Shown: piece by piece, positions 14,283-21,172 of the stretch | Layout of the letters: each line of letters opens with the position of its first letter | Numbering within the stretch: the stretch's first letter is position 1 | Source of the DNA: Bacteroidota bacterium | GTDB lineage: Bacteria; Bacteroidota; Bacteroidia; Cytophagales; Cyclobacteriaceae | NCBI GenBank assembly: GCA_023428695.1 | Contig: JAEYWY010000019.1 | Location: forward strand, 1-21,172 | DNA: 21,172 bases | Reading direction: 5' to 3' | Notes under the pieces: generated by a model | What the model saw: only the letters and a program-made list of their open reading frames with translations | What the model was told of the DNA's origin: nothing | Database searches by the model: none | Made by a program: the position numbers and the translations under genes

Positions 14283-16697
14283 ATGTTCAGGCATTTTATG
14301 CTGTCGTTGCTGATGATGTCTTCGTCAATCATCACGCAGGCGCAGACACCATGTACGAGTTCTCTTTCTGGTCGCGTTACTGACGACACTGGTAATCCGC
14401 TTCCCGGTGCAGGTATCATATTATCTCCTGGTGACATCGGGCAGGCTACTGATGCCACGGGACACTTCGCGTTCAGGAATCTTTGTCCGGGTACGTACAG
14501 AGTTGCCGTTCACTTTGTCGGGTATGCAGAAGTAACGCTGCGTCTGCGAATTTCGGGAGCTACTGAACGAAGCTTTGTGCTTGAAGAAGCGGTGACCGAA
14601 TTAAATGAAGTAGTTGTGCAACATCATGACGCCGCGAACACCGAGCATGCGACAAACTTTGTTGAGATCGATGAACGCGCGTTGTCCGAGAATGCAGGCA
14701 AGGCACTCGGCGAAACGCTTAAGGCGATCCCTGGTGTGACAACACTGCAGACCGGCCCGGGAATTTTCAAACCCGTTATTCACGGTGTGCACAGTCAACG
14801 ATTGCTGATTCTGAATCACGGCATCCGGCATGAGGGTCAGCAATGGGGCGCGGAACACGCACCGGAGATTGATCCGTTTATTGCATCCAACATTGTGGTG
14901 ATCAAGGACGCTTCCGCGATCAGGTTTGGTACGGATGCACTCGGTGGCGTTGTCGTGGTTAATCCCGCGCCGCTACTGGAAACAAGTGGATTGACCGGAA
15001 CACTTGCCACGGTGTTGCAAAGCAACGGACGTTCAGGAACATTGTCGGGTATGCTCGAAGGCGGAATAAGAAATCACGATGGCTGGGGCTGGCGTGTACA
15101 GGGTACGGCGAAACGCGCCGGTGATTTCCATACGCCGGACTATGTGCTTACCAACACCGGCATTGAGGAACTGAACTTTTCTGCCGCCGCCGGATACCAC
15201 ACGCAGAATAAAGGTGTGGACTTTTTCTTCAGTAGGTTTCAATCGGAGAACGGCATCCTTCGTGGTGCCGCGATCAGCAGCCTCGATGATCTTGTCAATG
15301 CGATGGAACGCGACGAACCTTTGTACACGTCCGACTTTTCTTATCGGATCCGGGAGCCACGCCAGCATGTGAGCCACAATCTCGTCAAGATAAACGGTCA
15401 CGTCAGCGGGGAGTCGGGTGAATGGCGGATTCAATACGCATTTCAGAATAACAATCGTCAGGAGTATGATCTCCGGATTGGTGATCTTTCCAAAATTCCC
15501 GCGATCAATCTAAAACTGAATACCCACACCGTTGACGCGGAATGGGAGACGCATCATTCGGAAAACAGAACATTTTCTGCCGGTGTGAATGGTATGTATC
15601 AGGCAAACCGGAATGTGCCCGGCACACAACGAATTCCTTTCATACCGAATTTCGACAACGTGTCTGCCGGCGTGTTTGGTACAGCGAAATTGTTCCTTAA
15701 CACCTGGACTATCACGACAGGACTACGTTACGATTTCCGCAATTACCTGGTTAAGGGATTTGATTTCAAGAACACGCGTTACGACGCATCGTTCAGTTTT
15801 AACAACGTAAGCGCTGCGCTTGGTGTAACACACAGCCTCGCATCGGAGCAGTCGCTGAGTCTGAACGTCAGCACTGCGTGGCGGCCGCCGCATGTTTCGG
15901 AGTTGTACAGCGTTGGTACTCACCAGAGTGCGGCTGCGATTGAATTCGGACTCATGCTTGATCGTGAGACAAATGAAGTGCGCGATTTTGACGACGTCGA
16001 CTTTTCTTCGGAGCGGGCACTTAAAGCTGTTGTTTCCTACATGCTTACGAAAGACGGAGTGCACCTTTCAGTAACACCTTACGCGAACTACATCGCGAAT
16101 TATATTTACCTCCGTCCGCGGGGTATAACGCGCACGTTACGCGGCGTCTATCCATTCTTCCGGTACGAACAAACCGACGCGCTGTTCCTCGGCGCCGATG
16201 TGGATATGACAATCAGGTTGTATCGGTACCTTACCGCGAAGCCGCGCGCGTCGCTGCTCAAAGCTCGCGATATTGTCAGTGACAGCTACTTCCTTTACGT
16301 ACCGTCAAACAGGTACGCCCTGAATCTGCGTTACGAACGGCCATCGTTATGGGGACTGAAGAACGCGTATGTGGAGTCGGGCGCTGAGTTCGTTTTGCAG
16401 CAGAAGTTTGCGCCGCGTGTTGTTACGGTGCGTACGATCCGTGACGCGGATGCCAACGGAGGCGATCCCTTCGAAGACGATTCATCCATCTTTGATTTCG
16501 CTCCCGCTCCCGACGGTTATACGCTGGTGGACGTTGCGCTTGGATTTTCGATAAGCCGGGCGAAAACCCAGTACGATTTCAGGCTTGCTGCCGAAAACCT
16601 TTTCAATCAACGCTATCGTGACTATACCAATCGCTTCCGCTATTACGCCGATGACATTGGACGGAATGTGATCCTGTCAATCAAATGCATCTTTTAA
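14283..16697 (+). CDS. TonB-dependent outer-membrane receptor, ZnuD-like (probable zinc uptake)
   Basis: An 804-residue receptor with a signal peptide (1-20, ending TQAQ). Residues about 28-100 form a carboxypeptidase-regulatory-like domain (LSGRVTDDTGNPLPGAGI). The plug follows (about 105-230), with ALGETLKAIPGV, HSQRLLILNHGIRHEGQQWGAEHAPEIDPF and IRFGTDALGGVVVV, like the HmuR/ZnuD group where His/Asp-rich plug segments bind metal. The barrel runs to the end with a terminal FNQRYRDYTNRFRYYADDIGRNVILSIKCIF-type pattern; the C-terminal residue is Phe, as usual for outer-membrane barrels. It imports its ligand with energy from TonB-ExbBD, which is encoded elsewhere. Zinc is inferred from the plug motif and the His-rich neighbour; heme or another metal complex is the alternative. 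It lies between the His-rich gene and a lipoprotein gene 8 bp downstream. Confidence 0.9.
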   Translation: MFRHFMLSLLMMSSSIITQAQTPCTSSLSGRVTDDTGNPLPGAGIILSPGDIGQATDATGHFAFRNLCPGTYRVAVHFVGYAEVTLRLRISGATERSFVLEEAVTELNEVVVQHHDAANTEHATNFVEIDERALSENAGKALGETLKAIPGVTTLQTGPGIFKPVIHGVHSQRLLILNHGIRHEGQQWGAEHAPEIDPFIASNIVVIKDASAIRFGTDALGGVVVVNPAPLLETSGLTGTLATVLQSNGRSGTLSGMLEGGIRNHDGWGWRVQGTAKRAGDFHTPDYVLTNTGIEELNFSAAAGYHTQNKGVDFFFSRFQSENGILRGAAISSLDDLVNAMERDEPLYTSDFSYRIREPRQHVSHNLVKINGHVSGESGEWRIQYAFQNNNRQEYDLRIGDLSKIPAINLKLNTHTVDAEWETHHSENRTFSAGVNGMYQANRNVPGTQRIPFIPNFDNVSAGVFGTAKLFLNTWTITTGLRYDFRNYLVKGFDFKNTRYDASFSFNNVSAALGVTHSLASEQSLSLNVSTAWRPPHVSELYSVGTHQSAAAIEFGLMLDRETNEVRDFDDVDFSSERALKAVVSYMLTKDGVHLSVTPYANYIANYIYLRPRGITRTLRGVYPFFRYEQTDALFLGADVDMTIRLYRYLTAKPRASLLKARDIVSDSYFLYVPSNRYALNLRYERPSLWGLKNAYVESGAEFVLQQKFAPRVVTVRTIRDADANGGDPFEDDSSIFDFAPAPDGYTLVDVALGFSISRAKTQYDFRLAAENLFNQRYRDYTNRFRYYADDIGRNVILSIKCIF

Positions 16698-16705
16698 ATA
16701 CTCAA

Positions 16706-17329
16706 ATGAGAAAGCGCTTCAATCAACGAATCCCAAACATATTGTTGTCACTGTTGTCACTGGTGCTGCTTGTGTTCGTCAACGCATGCAGCGATGACAT
16801 TGAACCGGTGCGCGAAGACATGCCGGAACTTATCACAAAGGTGACGTTCACGTTCACTCCAGATGGCGGAGGAACGACTGTGATTGCAGCGGCTTCTGAT
16901 CCCGATGGCGAAGGTGTTCAGGATCTCACAATCGACGGGCCGATCAACCTTGAGGCGAACACGACGTACACATTAACCATTGGGTTGTTCAACGAACTGG
17001 CAGGTCCGGGAAGTGCTGAATACTATATCAGCGACGAAGTCGAAGAGGAGGGAGACGAGCACATCTTGTTCTTTGCGTGGACGAACAATGTATTCAGTGA
17101 TCCCGATGGAAATGGCAACATCGACAACCGCGCGGATGCCGTAAACTACAACGATGAAGATGTGAACGGCCTGCCACTCGGATTAAGTACGACGTGGACG
17201 ACATCCACCACCGCATCCGGCAAGTTTCGTGTTGTATTGAAACATCAGCCTGAATTGAAGTCGGAAACGTCGACAGTCGACGAGGGTGAGACTGACCTGG
17301 ATATCGAGTTTGATATCAACATACAATAA
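16706..17329 (+). CDS. Lipoprotein of the Bacteroidota 'type 1 periplasmic binding fold' family, TonB-receptor partner
   Basis: The start at ATG 16706 leaves 8 bp after the receptor stop; an upstream ATG (16685) overlaps the receptor and adds seven residues without improving the signal. The 207-residue product has a lipoprotein signal (basic start, hydrophobic stretch, VNAC lipobox with Cys28). The body carries hallmarks of a family that often follows TonB receptors: TFTPDGGGTTVIAAASDPDGEG, LEANTTYTLTIGLFNE, EEEGDEHILFFAWT, GLPLGLSTTWTT, then GKFRVVLKHQPELK and DLDIEFDINIQ. The Asp/Glu/His content could bind metal. The molecular role is not established to my knowledge. It is probably anchored in the outer membrane on the periplasmic or surface side. 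Confidence 0.8.
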   Translation: MRKRFNQRIPNILLSLLSLVLLVFVNACSDDIEPVREDMPELITKVTFTFTPDGGGTTVIAAASDPDGEGVQDLTIDGPINLEANTTYTLTIGLFNELAGPGSAEYYISDEVEEEGDEHILFFAWTNNVFSDPDGNGNIDNRADAVNYNDEDVNGLPLGLSTTWTTSTTASGKFRVVLKHQPELKSETSTVDEGETDLDIEFDINIQ

Positions 17330-17337
17330 CGACGAAT

Positions 17338-17737
17338 ATGGATGTGACGATCATTGGTGGCAGTTATGAACTTCACCGATGAGCAGCGTGCAAAACTGAT
17401 TGCGCACAACGTGGAGGTCAATGAATCAAAGGTGACAGGCGTTGAACATCGGGATGGCTACCTGACGCACGTGATCACAGACCGGGGTCAGGTACAACGA
17501 GATACCGTGTATTTCAGGGCACCGTTCGAGCAGCACAGCGCGATACCGGCCGAACTCGGTTGTGAGTTCACGGAACAAGGGTATCTCAGGGTAGACGCAA
17601 CGCAGAAGACAACCATCGATGGCGTGTATGCCGCGGGTGATAACTCATCGCCGATGCGGTCCGTTGCCAATGCCGTCTCTACAGGAAACATGGCAGGCGC
17701 CGCGGTAAACCGGGAGCTCGCCATGGAAGTGTTTTGA
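17338..17737 (+). pseudogene. Thioredoxin-reductase-like FAD oxidoreductase with internal deletion and frameshift
   Basis: The ATG at 17338 opens MDVTIIGGSY, the start of a typical FAD-binding GGSYAG motif, but the frame stops after 14 codons. From about 17366 the next frame continues as NFTDEQRAKLIAHNVEV and runs to 17737. It ends with the family's C-terminal signature (TIDGVYAAGDNSSPMRSVANAVSTGNMAGAAVNREL), including the AGD FAD-contact motif. About half of the usual ~300 residues, including the NADPH domain and any CxxC, is missing, and the two ends are in different frames. An in-frame deletion product cannot be made; a 124-residue C-terminal fragment from ATG 17366 is conceivable but would lack the dinucleotide site. 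It sits 8 bp after the lipoprotein gene, so it was probably the last gene of the metal operon. Confidence 0.8.
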
Positions 17738-17751
17738 TGTGTGATCAGTGA

Positions 17752-20160
17752 CTACTCATACCGCAGCGTCGTCGCGGGATTGGTGAGCGCTGCCCTGAAC
17801 GTGTGAAAGCTGATGGTTATCGCCGTAATCGACAACGCAACAAGGGCAGTCACGATGAATACCATCGGACTTAACTCAACGTGAAACGCAAACCGCTGCA
17901 GCCAGGAGTCCGCAACGCTGAGAATCAGCGGAAACGCGATAATATTTGAAAGCAGGACGAGGAGAATAAACTCCGTTGACAGCAATCGCGCAATAGACCA
18001 GACGTTGGCGCCAAGCACCTTGCGTACGCAAATCTCTTTGGTCTTCGATGCCACGAGGAAGGAGACCAGTCCGAATAAACCGATAACTGCGATCAATATC
18101 GTAACCGACGAAAAGATCGCGAATACTTTAGCGATGCGTCTTTCCTTGTCGTATTGTCGCGCGAACGTTTCGCTCAGGAAGGAGTAGTTGAATTCATTTT
18201 CGGGGAAGTATTTCCTCCAGACGGTCTCAAGTGTTTCAATCAGCGTTTTCGTATCGGCAGCCGTATACCGGATCGCATACAGGTTGCTGTACGTGGTATT
18301 GAAATCAATTGCATTCAGCGACACTTTATTCTGGAGGCCCTGATCGTGGTAGTCTTTTACAACTCCGATAACGGTGCCGGCAGGCGTACCCGACGGACTT
18401 GTGATTTTCTTTCCAATTGCGTTTTCGGGTGTACCCCAGCCAAATGCTGATACTGCTGACTCATTGATGATCAACGCGTCGTCGTCAGAAGGTCGCGCTG
18501 GATCGAAGTTTCGGCCTGCGGCCAGCGTGAGGTCGAGTGTCGCAAGATAGTTTTCATCCGCAGCGATGTAGTGCGTGCTAACGGCATCGTTACCCGACTG
18601 GCCTTCGGGAAAAGCAACCTGACCGCGCCACCCCGATATCGAGGGAAGTGAATTGCAACGTGTGACATTCTTCACGAGTGACTGTGCCTTCAGATCATTA
18701 AGGAAAGCAGTGTATACACTGGGTTCAACGCCACGAATATGTGCTGCGCTGACGACAAAGACTTCGTCGCGCGTAAACCCGAGATCGCGGCGCTGCATAA
18801 ATTCAAGCTGATCGAGTACGACGATGGTTCCGGCTACGAGGCTCACCGAAATGGTAAACTGCACGACTACAAGAGTCCGTCGCAACACAGCGCCGCCGGA
18901 GCCTCGGTGCATCTTACCCTTGAGTATTTCAACGGGTCTGAATGCAGAGAGCACAAGTGCTGGGTAGTATCCCGAACACAACGCGATGACACCCGTGAGG
19001 AAGATGCTGGCAATAATCAGCTTCGGAGTGAACAGCGACTGAAGCGCGTACGTCTTGCCCAGCAGTTCGTTGAACGCCGGCAGAAAGAGTGTTATGAAGA
19101 TGAGCGCGAAGCCAAAGGAGATGATTGTGATGATCAATGACTCGCCAAGAAACTGTGCAATCAGTCGTGTGCGCGATGAGCCTACAACCTTCTTCACGCC
19201 AACTTCCTTGGCACGCTGCACAGAGCGCGCCGTGGCCAGATTAATAAAGTTGATACACGCGAGCAGAATTACGAATATGCCGACACCACCCAGGAGGTAC
19301 ACCGTATTGATGTTGCCAGCCGGACCGAATCCGTTACCCGCCTTGCTGTGCAGATAGATTTCGGTAAACGGTTCAAGGTGTAGCGATGCCGTTACGCCCC
19401 ATTGTTTGAATTGTTCGCCCGCTTTGTCGGTGTAAATATTTTTTATTTTGGCTTTGAATGCTGTTGCGTCAGCGCCTTCTTTCAAAAGCACATAGTTACG
19501 CATGTTGAAATTGCCCCAGCCATCCGTATAGCTGAAGTATGGATTGAGTTTCTCGAACGTCGCGAATGATGCGACCATTTCCGTCTGGATGTGCGAATTC
19601 GACGGAATGTTCTTCATGACACCCGTTACCCGGAACTGAATGGTGTCGTTGAATGTGATCGTATTGTTCAGTGCATTGTCATTCGGAAAATACTTGGCCT
19701 TCATGTTTTCCGAGATGACGATCGTAAACGGTTCGTCGAGCGCGGTGTTTGCATGACCTTCAATGAGCGGGAACGAAAACATCTTAAAAACCTCCGGGCT
19801 CGCGTAGTGCACCCGTTCATTGACCATTTTCCCTTCGAGGTTTGCGATCAGTTCGGCAGCCCTGCGTGTGTACAGCACCATTTCGGTTTCGGGAAACTCG
19901 CGGCGCAGCACGTCACCAACGGGCCACGCATTTGTTTCGAGGAAATCATCGACGTCGGTGTCTTTGGAAAATGACGACGACACCCGGTACAACCGATCTC
20001 CGTTGGTGTGGAACTTGTCATACGAAAGTTCGTCGAGGACATAAAGTGTGATCAGGATTCCGGCAGCCAGCCCCAGGGTGAGACCGACAAGATTGATCAG
20101 TGAATACGATTTGTACTTGAGAAGACTACGGTAGGCGATCTTGAAGTAATGAAACAGCAT
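17752..20160 (-). CDS. FtsX/MacB-type ABC transporter permease
   Basis: An 802-residue inner-membrane protein with a duplicated MacB/FtsX layout. TM1 is at about 19-42, followed by a periplasmic MacB-PCD domain (about 50-280). Then come four helices (about 286-310, 342-362, 380-402, 428-450), a second periplasmic domain (about 465-670) and three final helices (about 680-702, 726-748, 765-785), giving eight in all. FtsX signatures are visible: INLATARSVQRAKEVGVKKVVGSSR (after the second helix) and the repeat version VASKTKEICVRKVLGANVW. Such permeases work with a separate ATPase, in many cases not adjacent; none is in this window. MacB-like systems use mechanotransmission to export peptides, lipoproteins or drugs; the substrate is unknown. 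It converges on the pseudogene with a 14-bp gap and has no clear promoter upstream. Confidence 0.92.
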   Translation of the reverse strand: MLFHYFKIAYRSLLKYKSYSLINLVGLTLGLAAGILITLYVLDELSYDKFHTNGDRLYRVSSSFSKDTDVDDFLETNAWPVGDVLRREFPETEMVLYTRRAAELIANLEGKMVNERVHYASPEVFKMFSFPLIEGHANTALDEPFTIVISENMKAKYFPNDNALNNTITFNDTIQFRVTGVMKNIPSNSHIQTEMVASFATFEKLNPYFSYTDGWGNFNMRNYVLLKEGADATAFKAKIKNIYTDKAGEQFKQWGVTASLHLEPFTEIYLHSKAGNGFGPAGNINTVYLLGGVGIFVILLACINFINLATARSVQRAKEVGVKKVVGSSRTRLIAQFLGESLIITIISFGFALIFITLFLPAFNELLGKTYALQSLFTPKLIIASIFLTGVIALCSGYYPALVLSAFRPVEILKGKMHRGSGGAVLRRTLVVVQFTISVSLVAGTIVVLDQLEFMQRRDLGFTRDEVFVVSAAHIRGVEPSVYTAFLNDLKAQSLVKNVTRCNSLPSISGWRGQVAFPEGQSGNDAVSTHYIAADENYLATLDLTLAAGRNFDPARPSDDDALIINESAVSAFGWGTPENAIGKKITSPSGTPAGTVIGVVKDYHDQGLQNKVSLNAIDFNTTYSNLYAIRYTAADTKTLIETLETVWRKYFPENEFNYSFLSETFARQYDKERRIAKVFAIFSSVTILIAVIGLFGLVSFLVASKTKEICVRKVLGANVWSIARLLSTEFILLVLLSNIIAFPLILSVADSWLQRFAFHVELSPMVFIVTALVALSITAITISFHTFRAALTNPATTLRYE

Positions 20161-20269
20161 GGTTGAAGGATTAGGCTTCCAATGGAGAGTGTAACGGTAG
20201 GGTTACTGAAAAGGTTGCTCCAACACGGGTTCCAATTTATCGAAAGAGGGGCGTGTATGCTATTGACTC

Positions 20270-20455
20270 TTTGGGCGTGCCCCGCCTTTTACGGCTTGAG
20301 ATGGGCACAACATTCCGCGTCCCGCCGAAGCTTGCGTTGGCTTGTGTGTGGAAGCGCAGGCGGGTCGCGCTTTCCGTTCCAAGTCCTCGCCGCCTTCGGC
20401 TACGCCTGCTTCGCGGCGCTGTGGGCTTTCCACTGCAATCGCTCACGCGGGGTTT
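20270..20455 (-). repeat. Dispersed intergenic repeat, copy 2 (inverted)
   Basis: Read on the minus strand, this GC-rich stretch shares ordered blocks with 12467-12695: ACCCCGCGTGAGCGATTGCAG, GAAGGCGGCGAG, GCGCGACCCGCCTGCGCT, AACGCAAGCTTCGGCGGG and GGCGGGGCACGCCCAAA. It also holds an inverted repeat CGCCGC/GCGGCG (20388-20418). No ORF here looks real. It probably belongs to a family of GC-rich Bacteroidota intergenic repeats whose role is unknown. The preceding 20161-20269 shows only a small GTAAC-N6-GTTAC dyad (20191-20206). Confidence 0.6.
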
Positions 20456-20500
20456 GTCCGGCTGGGAGTGCTGTGGCCAGTGTTAAAGTGTGCTCACCAG

Positions 20501-21172
20501 TTTCGAAACGGACGGACTGAAGTCCGTCCTTACAATATCGATCGAGGCTACGCCTCTGGGTTTTCGGTGGGGTGAAGGGTTTGTGGGTCGGGGGAGATGT
20601 AGACTATGAGTGAGGTGTGTGCTTACTCTTTCGAAACGGACGGACTGAAGTCCGTCCTTACAATATCGATCGAGGCTACGCCTCTGGGTTTTCGTTGGGG
20701 CGATTGGTTCACGAATCGGCGGATGTGGCTAGTGAGCGGTGTGCTCACTCTTTCGCAACGGACGGACGGAATTCAGTCCTTACAGTATGGATGCGAGGCA
20801 ACGCCTCTGGGGTTTCGTTGGAGTGATTGGTACACGAATCGGCGGATGTGGCTTGTAAGCGGTGTGCTCACTCTTTCGCAACGGACGGACTGAAGGCCGT
20901 CCTTAAAGTATGGATGCGAGGCTACGCCCGCTGGAGGTTCGTTGGGGTCAATGGTTTGCGTGTTGGGGGAGATGTAGACTATGAGTGAGGTGTGTGCTCA
21001 CTCTTTCGCAACGGACGGACTGAAGGCCGTCCTTACAATATGGATGCGAGGCTACGCCTCTGGGGTTTCGGTAGGTTAAATGGTTTGCGTGTTGGGGGAG
21101 AGTAGACTGTGAGTGAGGTGTACGCTTGCTTTTTCGCAACGGACGGACTGAAGTCCGTCCTTACAATATGGA
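20501..21172 (+). repeat. Tandem array of ~125-bp units, each with three hairpins (runs off window end)
   Basis: Six copies of the core GGACGGACTGAAGTCCGTCC or a variant start at 20510, 20638, 20760, 20883, 21013 and 21141, spaced 122-130 bp. The core is a 9-bp inverted repeat with a 2-nt loop. After it comes TTACAATAT, then GAGGC-TAC-GCCTC (for example 20544-20556), then a variable segment and a third dyad before the next core: AGTGAGC-N5-GCTCACT (20731-20749) or GAGTGAG-N7-CTCACTC. Inter-core segments come in two types, ordered A, B, B, A, A. Both B copies differ at two positions in about 57, while A copies differ slightly. This is a REP-like intergenic array, not CRISPR, and it is not coding. 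Confidence 0.85.

Noticed and set aside
20182..20575. Overlapping plus-strand open frames upstream of the array
   Set aside because: They fall in the GC-rich dispersed repeat, are present in several frames at once and have Arg/Ser/Ala-rich composition without domains.
20606..20893. Open frame of 95 codons with internal amino-acid repeats
   Set aside because: It lies wholly in the hairpin array and its repeats follow the DNA unit. No start context or family; the frame is open by chance of unit length.
20501..21172. CRISPR array
   Set aside because: The palindromic cores are regularly spaced, but the ~105-nt segments between them are themselves repeats and there are no cas genes.

Overview
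The window looks chromosomal and comes from a member of the Bacteroidota, probably a Cytophagales-like gliding or soil/aquatic lineage. The evidence is a protein with a type IX secretion (type B) sorting domain, a DUF5020 porin-like protein, a TonB receptor followed by a Bacteroidota-specific lipoprotein, promoters of the TTTG-N19-TAnnTTTG type, and few Shine-Dalgarno sequences. No rRNA, tRNA, integrase, transposase or CRISPR array was seen.

Layout. Positions 1-3485 (minus strand) hold a dienelactone-hydrolase-family protein, a secreted GH3 glycosidase and the first codons of another secreted protein. A T9SS-exported protein with three tandem modules (3755-5422, plus) runs tail to tail into a MetF/MTHFR-fold protein (5424-6392, minus) that has a near-consensus promoter. 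A DUF5020 outer-membrane protein (6492-7256, minus) is divergent from a one-pass membrane protein (7351-8565, plus), which joins an HTH-like cytoplasmic domain to an exported concanavalin-A-like domain.

The most unusual part is 8633-13708. A consensus promoter and a ~255-nt structured leader with a possible 14-codon ORF precede an RtcB RNA ligase. Next comes a soluble AAA+ ATPase fused to an FtsH/M41-like zinc peptidase. After a gap filled by a dispersed repeat there is a protein resembling a class II aminoacyl-tRNA-synthetase core. I infer an RNA-repair/tRNA-quality-control cassette coupled to regulated proteolysis; the grouping and the function are inference.

Positions 13769-17737 look like a metal (probably zinc) acquisition operon. 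It has a Fur-family-like palindrome over a promoter, a His/Cys-rich membrane protein, a ZnuD-like TonB receptor, a lipoprotein, and an internally deleted thioredoxin-reductase-like pseudogene. A large FtsX/MacB-type permease (17752-20160, minus) converges on it.

The last kilobase (20161-21172) has no credible gene. It carries a second, inverted copy of the dispersed repeat and then a ~125-bp tandem array with three small hairpins per unit, which runs off the window end.
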